Assembly: GCF_000828655.1 (NCBI RefSeq)
Contig: NZ_AP014509.1
Coordinates: 434,001-498,000, forward strand
Length of the DNA stretch: 64,000 nt
Direction: 5' to 3'
Source: Thermotoga caldifontis AZM44c09
GTDB taxonomy: Bacteria > Thermotogota > Thermotogae > Thermotogales > DSM-5069
Shown here: piece by piece, positions 6,730-15,353 of the stretch
How positions within the stretch are numbered: position 1 is the stretch's first letter
Layout of the letters: each line of letters begins with the position of its first letter
Program-made: the position numbers and the translations under genes
The notes under the pieces: model-generated
What the model saw: the letters and a program-made list of their open reading frames with translations, nothing else
The model's database searches: none
Told to the model about the DNA's origin: nothing

Positions 6730-9183
6730 ATGAGGACCTCGGTCCTTTGCCTCATGTGCCTGGCTGGTCTGGTTTTTGCTCGGCAAATTTTTCTGTGCGA
6801 ACATGAAATCTGGTGGCCGAGCGGACTCTGGAACGCGTTGTGGTGTTCCGTGACTGTGAAGGACGATGCAGGAGATTTCGTGAATGGATTGAAGGCTGAA
6901 GATTTTCAGATCGTTGAGAGAGCTTACGATGAAGCTGGAAGGTTCATCGCACAGAAGACGATCTCTCCACCTTTTGAAAGTTCTTCCTACACGTTCGGAG
7001 GCCCCGGCTTTTGGGAAAAATCGATCAACTCGGACAGACTCGACATAGCCTTCTTCATCGATGGCACCGGCTCTATGGAACCACACATCGAAAACATCAA
7101 AGAGCAGTTGCACGCCTTCCTCGATAGGCTGATCGAAGCGAACACGGACTTTCGAATGTTCGTGAGTTTGTACGAAACGGAGGGCGAACCGGAATGGCCC
7201 ATTCCAAACTACCGGACGCGTTTCTTCGGGCCCATGATGGTCGATGAAATAAGAAGGGCCATCGACGAGATCGGCACCTGGGGTGAGTGGTGGAACCTCA
7301 CCTGGGGTTATGACACGTTGCTCTGGTGTTTGAATCTAAATTGGAGAGACGATGCACGCAAGATCGTCGTGATCATAACCGACGTGTACACCGATTCGGT
7401 ATACGGGCCAAACTGGTATTTCCGTTCGGGATGTGTGAGCAGTATGAGCGCTGCGGACATCGCGCTGAGGGAAAAGAACATTCAACTCTATTACTGTCAA
7501 CCACTGGAAGATCGGATGGCGAAGGTTGAACTTGCAGAGTGCTACTCACCGAAGGTGAACGCCAAGGTGAAGGAAAACAACTTCGACGCGCTCGAAAGGA
7601 TCAATCCCAGCGTGAAAAGGCTCGATTGGCCGTTCGATCAAAACCAGATAGAGTTGAAAGCCTTGCCTCTGGTGGATTCGAAATACTACCTCGCTTGGGT
7701 CAGCGACTGGACCGCTTATAGGTCCGTCAGCAAGATCGAGGTCGATGTTCTTTTGAAGGGTTCAAACGTCTCAACGCGCTTCGCATTCCAGCCTCAAGAT
7801 GAAAACCTGCAGGCGTGGGTGAGAAACGTCAAGTTCTTCGTCCACGATGAAGCGGGCTGTCCTCTCGAAAAGGAAAACAACGTTTCGATGAAGCTCTACA
7901 AGACGATGGGTGAACTGGACCGCATCAGTGAAAGAATGCATGGCATGAACGACAGAAGCGGTGTGATAGATTTTGGAAGCGTCAGGGCTGGAAGGTATTA
8001 CTACGTCATCGAAACGAACGCAGGGCTGGAATATCAGTACTACCAGCTACTCCAGAGGAGTTCTGGATTCGTCGAAATCACCAAGCACGGTGCAACCCCA
8101 ACCCAGCTCGTTGCTGAGACGTACGCCCGAGACACGGAACTGTACAGAGCCAGAGGGCTCCTGGTGGAATTGAAAAAGCTGAAGATCAGTAATGAAAACA
8201 TGTCGGAATTCTCGCTTCGAGCTGAAGCGTGGATCCAGCACGTCCAAGAAAAAGGTATCACGCTCCAAGAAATGGAAGCCTTGAAGAGGTTCAACGTTAC
8301 ATTGGGAGCGATGATAAACTGCGCAGGCTATGCGGACGCAGTTCAAGAGAACGCGACAGAGGATGTCGGCTTTGTCCTTCAGAAGGCCACGGCGATGGTG
8401 AGAAAGGCAGGAGAAATCATCGAGCTTCTGCAGTCAGGGAAGCACATCTTCGCGATTGCCTTCAACACTCTGATAGACATCATAACAATGAACTGGAGCG
8501 GCATCGCGGTGCGTGTGACAATAGAAGGATTGATAGATCGACTCGCAGATTATGTGAAAAATGAGCTCGTCAACGACATCATGAACCATGTCAAAGCCAA
8601 ACTGCTCGAAGTCTTGAACGATCCGAGCATGATCGTGGATTATTTCGAAGAGCACGTTAGAAACTGGGTGAGACAGCGACTCGATCCGTCCCAGGTGTTC
8701 GACGTTGCTCACGATTTCATCAAGAATTCGGTCGTCACAAAAAGGTTCACCGTTTTTCTCGAGAAGCAACTGGAAGATCTTCTGTCGAATGCGATTAACT
8801 TTGTCGACACGCATGCCGGTGAATACTGGAACTATTACGAACGATCCATGAAGATGGAGGAAGATTTCGAGGAGATGAGAAAAGAACTGATGAGCGACCT
8901 CTACGACGTCTCTCACGACGCGCTGATCGATCAGTCGAACCTGGACGATTGGGAGAGTGTGCTGATCGTTTTTGGTGAAACGATACCTTTGATCGTCGAG
9001 TTCATAGATATTGTCGAACTGCGTTATCCAGAGCTCGCGGAAGTGAAAAAGGCTCTCAAAGGCCTCTACGACGTGTTTAATGCCATAGGAACGCTCACCA
9101 AGACCTACGAGATGGCCTTGAAAGTGAACCATCTGGACGAGCTGAAGGATCGGGTCGAAAGGATGCTGAGCTACACGTTCTGA
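6730..9183 (+). CDS. Secreted von Willebrand factor A domain protein
   Basis: The 817-residue protein begins with a signal peptide (MRTSVLCLMCLAGLVFA). A von Willebrand A domain spans roughly 104-280 and carries the metal-ion adhesion motif DGTGSM at 111-116 after LDIAFFI, so it probably binds a divalent metal and a protein partner outside the membrane. The region before it (35-75) looks like a beta-sandwich, with VTVKDDAGDFVNGLKAEDFQ as in VWFA-related proteins. Residues from about 480 on are mostly helical, charged and of no family I recognise. No C-terminal anchor is visible. The start at 6730 is set by AAGGGGGG just upstream. It stands alone, after the symporter and against a converging gene. 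Confidence 0.8.
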   Translation: MRTSVLCLMCLAGLVFARQIFLCEHEIWWPSGLWNALWCSVTVKDDAGDFVNGLKAEDFQIVERAYDEAGRFIAQKTISPPFESSSYTFGGPGFWEKSINSDRLDIAFFIDGTGSMEPHIENIKEQLHAFLDRLIEANTDFRMFVSLYETEGEPEWPIPNYRTRFFGPMMVDEIRRAIDEIGTWGEWWNLTWGYDTLLWCLNLNWRDDARKIVVIITDVYTDSVYGPNWYFRSGCVSSMSAADIALREKNIQLYYCQPLEDRMAKVELAECYSPKVNAKVKENNFDALERINPSVKRLDWPFDQNQIELKALPLVDSKYYLAWVSDWTAYRSVSKIEVDVLLKGSNVSTRFAFQPQDENLQAWVRNVKFFVHDEAGCPLEKENNVSMKLYKTMGELDRISERMHGMNDRSGVIDFGSVRAGRYYYVIETNAGLEYQYYQLLQRSSGFVEITKHGATPTQLVAETYARDTELYRARGLLVELKKLKISNENMSEFSLRAEAWIQHVQEKGITLQEMEALKRFNVTLGAMINCAGYADAVQENATEDVGFVLQKATAMVRKAGEIIELLQSGKHIFAIAFNTLIDIITMNWSGIAVRVTIEGLIDRLADYVKNELVNDIMNHVKAKLLEVLNDPSMIVDYFEEHVRNWVRQRLDPSQVFDVAHDFIKNSVVTKRFTVFLEKQLEDLLSNAINFVDTHAGEYWNYYERSMKMEEDFEEMRKELMSDLYDVSHDALIDQSNLDDWESVLIVFGETIPLIVEFIDIVELRYPELAEVKKALKGLYDVFNAIGTLTKTYEMALKVNHLDELKDRVERMLSYTF

Positions 9184-9195
9184 GCTTTTCAATTC

Positions 9196-9810
9196 TCAAA
9201 GGTTCTCACGCTCGTTCAAACGAGTCGAAAAGAATTTCTTCCAATCCTTCCAGTGCTTGAAGGTCAAAACGATGAAATTACCAACGTAAAAGATGAGGAT
9301 GTGACTCTCCTGGTTCAGTGCTCTGTACACCGCGTAAGGTAACAGTGCAACCAGGCCGAGAAACACTCTGAAGGCGTCTTCCTCGACCGTGGTTTTTCGC
9401 TTCAGAAGGCTGAAAAAAGTGAACACGGCACCCAGAATGGTCGGTGCTTCCCACTTGGTCAGCACGGACCAAGCACCGAACGTCGTTGCCACGGCCTTAC
9501 CGCCTCTGAATCTGAGCATGGGTGAGAACGCGTGCCCCACCACACCCGCTAAGGCTGCCAGCGAGATCACGTACCTGTTGGTCAACGAGCCTGTGGCGAT
9601 GAACAGAAAGAGTGGGAAAGTGCCCTTGAAGTAATCCAGTCCGAGGGCGATGGCTCCCCACTTCCATCCCTTGGCGCGCCAGAGGTTTGAAGAACCTGGA
9701 TTTCCGTCTCTAACCTTTCTCAAATCCACGTTGTTCATCTTCGCAAGGATGTGAGAGTACATGACAGAACCAGAGAGGAACTGAAGCACTATGACGAGCG
9801 CTTCAAACAC
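9196..9810 (-). CDS. plsY: PlsY-family glycerol-3-phosphate acyltransferase
   Basis: This 204-residue integral membrane protein carries the PlsY motifs: SGSVMYSHILAK near the N-terminus, VRDGNPGSSNLWRAKGWKWG (the GxNPGSxN-type phosphate/glycerol site) at about 34-53, and HAFSPMLRFRGGKAVATTFG in the middle. PlsY transfers acyl groups from acyl phosphate to glycerol-3-phosphate in the membrane. The extended C-terminal tail (HWKDWKKFFSTRLNERENL) and the pairing with a family 2 glycosyltransferase, whose gene end it overlaps by 8 bp, hint that this copy may serve a special lipid rather than bulk phospholipid. Whether it is the only plsY of the genome cannot be seen here. Confidence 0.8.
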   Translation of the reverse strand: MFEALVIVLQFLSGSVMYSHILAKMNNVDLRKVRDGNPGSSNLWRAKGWKWGAIALGLDYFKGTFPLFLFIATGSLTNRYVISLAALAGVVGHAFSPMLRFRGGKAVATTFGAWSVLTKWEAPTILGAVFTFFSLLKRKTTVEEDAFRVFLGLVALLPYAVYRALNQESHILIFYVGNFIVLTFKHWKDWKKFFSTRLNERENL

Positions 9811-10873
9811 GGATCTTCCTTCCTTTCCACTCCACTTTCTTCACGAAGATCACCTTGTACAGCGACACAAAAAAGACGATCAGGAAGAACAAAAAATGTA
9901 CAGGATAGAAGAGCGCGTCCCAGAAGGTGTAATCACCCGTTTTTCGGGATACGAGATAGATCTGCACCACGAACAGAGGATAATAAAAGATGTAATTCAG
10001 TGAGAAAACGTTGCCCATCGCCGAATAGAGTCCCACCATCCAGAGAAAGACCAGTAAAAACATAGGTCCAAGCGAACCAGCACCGAGCGCCATGTTCTTG
10101 GTGAAGCCTTCGAAGAGCTGTTTCAAACCTTCCGGATACATTCGGAACTTGATCGTCTGTCCTCCGAGGTAATTCTCGACAGCGTAGCCGTTCTGCAGGA
10201 ACAGTTTACCAAGCTTTATGTCTTCCAGCACACCGTCTTTGAAAGCGGCGTGTCCGTTGACCGATTCGTACTTCTTTCTCTCAACCGCGATGACGGGTCC
10301 ATATGCGCCCATGGGTTTGATCTTGAAGATGGAAAAGCTACCCATAGAGCCTATCACGATCATGTTGAAGGCCAGCGTGAGGTGTTCGTAGAACTTTTCA
10401 AACCTCTGATAAGGCCAGACGGAGACCAACCCATCGTGTTCGAGCACTGTAGCAACCAAGCTCTCGACGGTTTCCGGGGCTGGCTCCACGTCGGCATCCA
10501 TGAAGATCAGAATCTCGCCGGAGCTGTTCAGATAACCATTCCAGCACGCCCAGCTTTTGCCCACCCAGCCTTCCGGCGGTTCGTTCGAAAGATCGACAAG
10601 CTTGACTTTCTCGAACTTCTGAACGATCTCTCTCGTGTTGTCCGTCGAATTGTCGTTCACGACGATGATCTCCAAATTCTCGTAAGTCTGCTTCTTCAAA
10701 GCCTTCACGATCTTTCCTATGTTCTCTTCTTCGTTTCTGGCAGGAACGATCAATGAAACAAGAGGGCTTCTTGCGGGAACCTTTCTTCGCAGAAACCTCA
10801 TCTTTGAAAACAACATCCACCCAACGGTCCAGGATAGAATCAAAAATGCGTGCCTCAAAAAATTCGTAAGCAA
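9803..10873 (-). CDS. Family 2 glycosyltransferase, membrane-bound (CrtQ-like)
   Basis: The protein starts with a membrane helix, then a GT-A glycosyltransferase domain beginning PLVSLIVPARNEEENIG. It has the acceptor/donor region EIIVVNDNSTDNTREI, the DxD-type metal site FMDADVEP, and GVLEDIKLGK as the likely catalytic acidic motif. Three or four C-terminal membrane helices follow. This plan matches the carotenoid-ester glycosyltransferase CrtQ and related glycolipid enzymes. The start is uncertain: an upstream TTG at 10909 has no ribosome site, whereas the TTG at 10873 follows GGGAGGG by 10 bases, so the shorter form (356 residues) is preferred. It is coupled to plsY and could glycosylate a lipid that PlsY or a partner acylates. 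Substrate is unknown. Confidence 0.8.
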   Translation of the reverse strand: MLTNFLRHAFLILSWTVGWMLFSKMRFLRRKVPARSPLVSLIVPARNEEENIGKIVKALKKQTYENLEIIVVNDNSTDNTREIVQKFEKVKLVDLSNEPPEGWVGKSWACWNGYLNSSGEILIFMDADVEPAPETVESLVATVLEHDGLVSVWPYQRFEKFYEHLTLAFNMIVIGSMGSFSIFKIKPMGAYGPVIAVERKKYESVNGHAAFKDGVLEDIKLGKLFLQNGYAVENYLGGQTIKFRMYPEGLKQLFEGFTKNMALGAGSLGPMFLLVFLWMVGLYSAMGNVFSLNYIFYYPLFVVQIYLVSRKTGDYTFWDALFYPVHFLFFLIVFFVSLYKVIFVKKVEWKGRKIRV

Positions 10874-10974
10874 GATTTTGAAACCCTCCCAAAGTGAAAT
10901 GATGATCAAAAAGATTTTACCATAACAACGAGCTATAAACTTTCTTCGGTCAAGTTAATGAAAAATGGCTGAGA

Positions 10975-11003
10975 TTGACGTGTGATGAATTGAGTTTTAA
11001 AAT
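10975..11003 (+). promoter_or_regulatory. Promoter of the diguanylate cyclase gene
   Basis: TTGACG (10975-10980) and TAAAAT (10998-11003) are separated by 17 bp, a good housekeeping-type promoter 24 bases before the ATG. Confidence 0.65.
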
Positions 11004-11026
11004 AAAAAGACAAGAGAGCGTGTTCT

Positions 11027-12709
11027 ATGAAAAGAGCGTATTTGTTCGCAACCTTGATTTTTCTGTTTGTTCTCGCCACTCTGCTCGGGTTCAGACACTT
11101 CGAGGCAGAACGCAGAATCAAACTCGCAAAGCATTTGTACACCCGGGCGGTGGAAAATCTTGCCAGAAGTATCAGTTTGTCACATTTTCAGCGTGACAGA
11201 TTGTTTCGTGCAGTGCTTGAGGAAGATTTCGAAACTGTGCAGGCTGAACTTGAAAGTCTGAAAAGAAATTATCCCATCGTCGAAGATGTGAAGATCGTGG
11301 ATTCAGAGCCGGCAGATTTTGAGTTCTTCGATGTGTCTGCCTCGGGTACGAAGCTGTTGCTTCGCTTCAAAATCCACAACGACCAAGCCACAGATCACGT
11401 TCCAGGCAAGGTTGTCCTCGCGACTGTCGATGGCCCAGGGCTTGCCGAATCCTTGGCCATCGAATGCGTCGAGATAGTTCCCTCCGGTAAGGATTTCGTG
11501 TACGGATTGAAGTACAGATTCAGCAAATTTGTGCTGTTTTTTGAATTGCTCCCTGTCGCTTTCGCACTACCTGCTGTGGGAATGTTTGTAGCACTGTTCG
11601 CGTTCATGAGGAAACAGTTCGATGTGCAAAAGCGTCTCCTGGAAAGAGAGAGGACTTACAGGAATGTTCTGAGTGCGATCGTCGAGCTGAGCAAGATGAT
11701 CCTGAGTGAAGAGAATCTCGAAGGCATGTATCAGACCATACTCGAGAAGGCGCTCGAAGTCATACCCAACGCGCAGGCAGGCAGTATCTTGGTGAAAAGG
11801 CAGAACAGCTACGTGTACGTTGCGGCGGTTGGCTACGATCTGAAAGAGCTTTCCAAAGTTGTTTTTCCTGCCGAGGCCGTTTTTCGCTGGGTGAAGGGTG
11901 CTTCTTCGATAAAGAGAAAGAGCGATGTGGTCTCTTATGAAAGGCGCATCGACGATGAAATGTTCAAAATTCTTCAGAAAGCTGGCAGGTTGGAAGAGAT
12001 CATGTGCAGTCTGAACTTCGCCATAGAGGTGGAAGGTGAGATACTGGCACAGTTGAACCTGGACAACTTCGAAAGGGAAGATGCGTTCAACGAAGAGACG
12101 GTAGAGTTAGCCAACCTCTTTGCGAACCATCTCGGACTGCTGATTTCGAGGCTCAGATCCCAGGAAAAGATACTGCAACAGGAGCGAATGATGGAGTATC
12201 TTTCGAACCACGACGCTTTGACCGGACTCGCCAACAGAAGGCTGTTCCAGGATTACGGTGAAAAGATGATATCTCTCGCCAGGAGAGAACAAAAACCGGT
12301 CGCGGTGCTCTTCATAGACCTCAGCAAGTTCAAGATTGTGAACGATTCGTACGGTCACACTGTCGGTGATGAGGTTTTGAAGATCGTGGGTTCAAGGCTT
12401 GAAAGAGTCCTTCGCGAGAGTGATATAGTGGCGAGATTTGGAGGAGACGAGTTCGTCGCCCTGGTGTACGATTGTACTCCGTCCGACTTGAAGAAAATTG
12501 CGGAGAGGATCATCAGAGGCATCGAGGAACCGATCGAAATCGATGGAAAGACCTTCAAGATCTCGGCGGAGATCGGGGTGTCCGTCTATCCCACAGATGG
12601 CGAGAGTTTGGACGAACTGATCCGCCTCGCCGACGTTTCCATGTATGAAGCGAAGAGGAGAGGTGTCAAGGTCGTGTTCTACGAGGAACTGAAGAGGGAG
12701 ACCAGCTGA
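11027..12709 (+). CDS. GAF-GGDEF diguanylate cyclase, membrane-bound
   Basis: The 560-residue protein has a membrane helix at about 4-21, a roughly 145-residue extracytoplasmic segment, a second helix at about 168-192, a GAF domain at about 210-375 and a C-terminal GGDEF domain. The active-site motif GGDEF is intact at 472-476. The inhibitory c-di-GMP site RESD lies five residues before it (463-466), so product inhibition is expected. It should make c-di-GMP from two GTP in response to signals sensed outside the membrane and by the GAF pocket. The following acetyltransferase gene overlaps its stop (TGATG), so the two are co-translated. No EAL or HD-GYP phosphodiesterase gene is visible nearby. 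Confidence 0.92.
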   Translation: MKRAYLFATLIFLFVLATLLGFRHFEAERRIKLAKHLYTRAVENLARSISLSHFQRDRLFRAVLEEDFETVQAELESLKRNYPIVEDVKIVDSEPADFEFFDVSASGTKLLLRFKIHNDQATDHVPGKVVLATVDGPGLAESLAIECVEIVPSGKDFVYGLKYRFSKFVLFFELLPVAFALPAVGMFVALFAFMRKQFDVQKRLLERERTYRNVLSAIVELSKMILSEENLEGMYQTILEKALEVIPNAQAGSILVKRQNSYVYVAAVGYDLKELSKVVFPAEAVFRWVKGASSIKRKSDVVSYERRIDDEMFKILQKAGRLEEIMCSLNFAIEVEGEILAQLNLDNFEREDAFNEETVELANLFANHLGLLISRLRSQEKILQQERMMEYLSNHDALTGLANRRLFQDYGEKMISLARREQKPVAVLFIDLSKFKIVNDSYGHTVGDEVLKIVGSRLERVLRESDIVARFGGDEFVALVYDCTPSDLKKIAERIIRGIEEPIEIDGKTFKISAEIGVSVYPTDGESLDELIRLADVSMYEAKRRGVKVVFYEELKRETS

Positions 12710-13305
12710 TGCGAGAATACAGATTGCATTTTTCGCGAGCCGAACCTCACGAAGCACAGGAATTCGCCGAACTGACGCTCATGAGCGGGGAAAGCTTCCT
12801 CGAAGCACTGTTTGGCCCGAAGGTGAAAGACGTCCTCAAAACGCTGTACGTGGAAACTTCGAATCTCTTCAGCCATGAGTGCTGTGTTTTTGCCAGATTG
12901 GAACGAAAGGTCGTCGGAATGATGCTCGGTTACGATCGTTCGTACGCGGTGAAGAACAGATTGAGAACTGGCAGATTGCTCCTCGAACAGCTCGGATTGT
13001 TGAAGTTGTTTCGCCTCATCAAGCTTGACAGGGCGCTTGGAAGACACGAAGAGGGAGAATTCTACCTCAGCAACTTCGCAGTCTACCCGCAGTACAGAGG
13101 CAAAGGTTTCGGGAAAGAGATGCTCGAGTATTGTTTCGATTGGGCCAAAAAATTGGGCTGTTCGACTGTGCGTCTTGACGTTGAAAAGAACAACGAGATC
13201 GCGATGAGACTGTATTCGAAGATGGGTTTCGAAGTCGAAAGAGAGTCGAAGATCAGGCTCGCGAATCGAACGTTCGAATTCGTCAGGATGTGCAGAACGA
13301 TTTGA
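12709..13305 (+). CDS. GNAT-family N-acetyltransferase
   Basis: This 198-residue protein has the GNAT fold. The acetyl-CoA-binding motif A reads FAVYPQYRGKGFGKEML (R/Q-x-x-G-x-G/A), preceded by the beta-4 strand GEFYLSN. The motif B region follows as LDVEKNNEIAMRLYSKMGF, typical of RimI-like enzymes. It transfers acetyl from acetyl-CoA to an amine; the acceptor is unknown. The ATG overlaps the stop of the diguanylate cyclase by one base, so expression is linked. The N-terminal third (to about residue 100) is helical and not specific to any named subfamily. Confidence 0.85.
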   Translation: MREYRLHFSRAEPHEAQEFAELTLMSGESFLEALFGPKVKDVLKTLYVETSNLFSHECCVFARLERKVVGMMLGYDRSYAVKNRLRTGRLLLEQLGLLKLFRLIKLDRALGRHEEGEFYLSNFAVYPQYRGKGFGKEMLEYCFDWAKKLGCSTVRLDVEKNNEIAMRLYSKMGFEVERESKIRLANRTFEFVRMCRTI

Positions 13306-13483
13306 AAAGGTGGATGCTCTGAACCGTTAACCTGGTGAGCCACGATCTGTATTTTCACGTGAAACGAACCCGACACACCATCGTCTTCATGCCGTGCAGA
13401 ATGAACGAGTAAGATCAAACGGTTTTTCAACGCGTGAAATGGAAGTGTATTTCGATGCCGTCATATCGACGAATCAGTGATGT

Positions 13484-13921
13484 TCAAACCTTTTCCCACG
13501 GTTCGATGGGACCTTCGACGATGTAAAAAACAGGATTCACGCGTATCTCGTCTGGAATCTCTGCACACACGTTTTTGTATCGCTCAGGGTCTCTGAGACT
13601 CAATTTCCTACACAGATGGTGAAATTCGTATTCAACCTGGCCGGTGGTGACGGGAATCATCCTCGTCAGGACGATGCTCGCATCGATCCTGGAAGTATCG
13701 AAGCTGTAGCCTCTCTTTCTGGCCTCTTCGAACACGAAATAGAGAAAGGAATTTATCGCTATTAGCGGTTCGCTGCAGTTTTTGAACCTGACAAGCTGTG
13801 GATGGTTCCTGTAACCCTTCGTTTTTCCCTCAAGCACCTTCTTCGCGAGCAATCCTTCCCGCCACACTGCGAGCAAACCTTTCACATCCAGATATTCAGG
13901 AGATATCGACCACAGCCTCAC
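13484..13921 (-). CDS. Pyrimidine-dimer DNA glycosylase family protein (PF03013-like)
   Basis: The sequence begins RLWSISPEYLDVKGLLAVWR and continues with LLAKKVLEGKTKGYRNHPQL, which is the N-terminal signature of small proteins annotated as pyrimidine-dimer DNA glycosylase / endonuclease V. Length (about 145 residues) fits. The start is placed at the GTG at 13921: it follows GGTGG by 5 bases and gives the family-typical beginning, while the ATG at 13933 sits only 4 bases from the -10 box. If the family function holds, it cleaves the glycosyl bond at UV dimers. A catalytic N-terminal residue as in T4 endonuclease V is not obvious by eye, so activity is uncertain. Confidence 0.65.
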   Translation of the reverse strand: MRLWSISPEYLDVKGLLAVWREGLLAKKVLEGKTKGYRNHPQLVRFKNCSEPLIAINSFLYFVFEEARKRGYSFDTSRIDASIVLTRMIPVTTGQVEYEFHHLCRKLSLRDPERYKNVCAEIPDEIRVNPVFYIVEGPIEPWEKV

Positions 13922-13937
13922 GAAAACCACCATCGAT

Positions 13938-13968
13938 ATTATAGAGTGAAGCGTTTAGATCTTAAACG
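13938..13968 (-). promoter_or_regulatory. Promoter -10 and palindrome before the glycosylase gene
   Basis: On the minus strand TATAAT lies at 13943-13938. Upstream is the palindrome CGTTTA-GATCT-TAAACG (13952-13968), which overlaps where the -35 would be. This arrangement suits a repressor or activator site. The leader would be only about 10 bases. Confidence 0.5.
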
Positions 13969-14607
13969 TGACTAAGTTCTGGGACGCGCTCTGAAACTGG
14001 AAAAATTTCACTCTAAAATCAGGAAACCCTTTCTGATCTCACTTTTCGAAATTTTCCCCTCCCCCTCGGTCCGTATCTTACTTATGGGAGACGTCTTCCG
14101 AAGTTTTCACAGAGAGAAAGGTCCGTCGTAAGCGGGATAGGTCTAATCCTTCAGGATCCTGCCACGCTCTTCTGGTTCACTTTCAACGCTTCTGTGAATC
14201 ACAGGTTCATCTATTAAGGAAGAATAATTCAGTTCGAACCTCTGAGCGATTGAGAAACTCTGCTGAAAAATAATCTGTTGCCCGTTCGAAGCTGGCCAAC
14301 ACAAGAATCCTTTCTCGAAGAATTTCATTAGGTCCATGCAACGTTTCGAAGTTCACAAGATCGATGAGACGGTACGAGCGAACAGTGAAAATCGAATCTG
14401 TGAAATGAATAGAATGAACATGGCAGAGAACATAGCAGAAGAACGGAGCCACAGAGCGGTTCGAACGAAGTGAACACAAAAAATCGAGAACGAATAAAGG
14501 AAAAAGCACGGAGATCAAAAAGAAAAAATCTGCCCGCACACGCGGGCTTTTTGTTTTTGTTCTTCACGCAGCACAGTAATCGTTCTTTAAAGGTTGGTTA
14601 CTGACAC
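13969..14607 (+). other. Gene-poor stretch, no recognisable gene
   Basis: About 640 bases without a supported gene. A short plus-strand frame of 45 codons (14336 to about 14473, beginning MQRFEVHKIDETVRANSENR) ends some 60 bases before a terminator, but it resembles nothing I recognise. Minus-strand frames here are Phe/Leu/Ser-rich artefacts of an A-rich plus strand. It may hold a decayed gene or an unrecognised RNA. Confidence 0.4.
14532..14552 (+). terminator. Intrinsic terminator without an obvious gene upstream
   Basis: GCCCGC-ACAC-GCGGGC followed by TTTTTG on the plus strand. No recognisable plus-strand gene precedes it, so it either closes a decayed gene or an unrecognised transcript. 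Confidence 0.7.
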
Positions 14608-14656
14608 TTGACTGAGATAGTCTCCAAGTTATATAATCAAAATGGAGAATATCTCC
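14608..14656 (+). promoter_or_regulatory. Promoter of the nanE operon with two operator-like repeats
   Basis: TTGACT (14608-14613) and TATAAT (14632-14637) are 18 bp apart. One inverted repeat, TGAGATAGTCTCCA (14613-14626), fills the spacer. A second, TGGAGAATATCTCC (14643-14656), lies just after the -10. The reverse complement of the first matches the second at 12 of 14 positions, and their centres are 30 bp apart, about three helical turns. They are probable binding sites for the RpiR-type regulator encoded at the end of the operon. Confidence 0.65.
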
Positions 14657-14669
14657 GGGAGGCATCGTC

Positions 14670-15353
14670 TTGAGACAGCTAAAGAGAGGAATAATCATAA
14701 GCTGTCAGCTGGAACCAGGTGATCCTATAGAAGATGTCTCATTCATTGTCAACATGGCCAAAGCGGCAGAATGGGCTGGGGCTGTTGCCATACGCACCAA
14801 TGGGCCAGAGCACGTTAAAGCCGTGAAGGATTCCGTTTCTCTTCCGGTTATAGGTCTCGTCAAGGATAGAAACTACGTGACCTTCATTACTCCAACTTTT
14901 GAGCACGCAAAAAGTGTGATTGATGCTGGTGCCGATTTTGTAGCCATAGATTGCACAAGAAGGGAAAGGCCTGTGAGTCTGGCGAAATTTTTTGACCTCA
15001 TGCGAAATCAATTTCCAGATGTTGCTATCATTGCGGATATAGCGGACGAGAAAGACGCGGAGCAGGTGTTTCCACTCAAACCAGATTATTTCGCTACGAC
15101 ACTCTGTGGCTACACAGACTACACATCCGATGTACTTCTACCGAACATCGCACTGGTTGGAAGGTTGGCGGCAAGGTTCGATATTCCAGTGATAGCTGAG
15201 GGAGGTTATTCCACACTCGAGCAGATAGATCTGGCGTTCCAGCTCGGTGCGCACGCTGTGGTCATAGGAACAGCCATCACCAGGCCTTGGCTTGTAATCA
15301 AGATGTTTGTGGATAAGGCGAAAACCATCATAAAGGGGAGGGATGAGGAATGA
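14670..15353 (+). CDS. nanE: N-acetylmannosamine-6-phosphate 2-epimerase
   Basis: This 227-residue TIM-barrel enzyme converts ManNAc-6-P to GlcNAc-6-P. The NanE signature begins at KRGIIISCQLEPGDP, with AAEWAGAVAIRTNGPEHV, then LPVIGLVKDRN and FVAIDCTRRERP. The C-terminal phosphate-binding strand reads IAEGGYSTLEQ, followed by AVVIGTAITRP. It starts with TTG at 14670, 7 bases after GGGAGG. It is the first gene of an operon with a sugar ABC transporter, a ROK kinase and an RpiR regulator, so the imported sugar is probably ManNAc or a compound yielding it. No sialate lyase (nanA), nagA or nagB is in the window. Confidence 0.93.
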   Translation: MRQLKRGIIISCQLEPGDPIEDVSFIVNMAKAAEWAGAVAIRTNGPEHVKAVKDSVSLPVIGLVKDRNYVTFITPTFEHAKSVIDAGADFVAIDCTRRERPVSLAKFFDLMRNQFPDVAIIADIADEKDAEQVFPLKPDYFATTLCGYTDYTSDVLLPNIALVGRLAARFDIPVIAEGGYSTLEQIDLAFQLGAHAVVIGTAITRPWLVIKMFVDKAKTIIKGRDEE

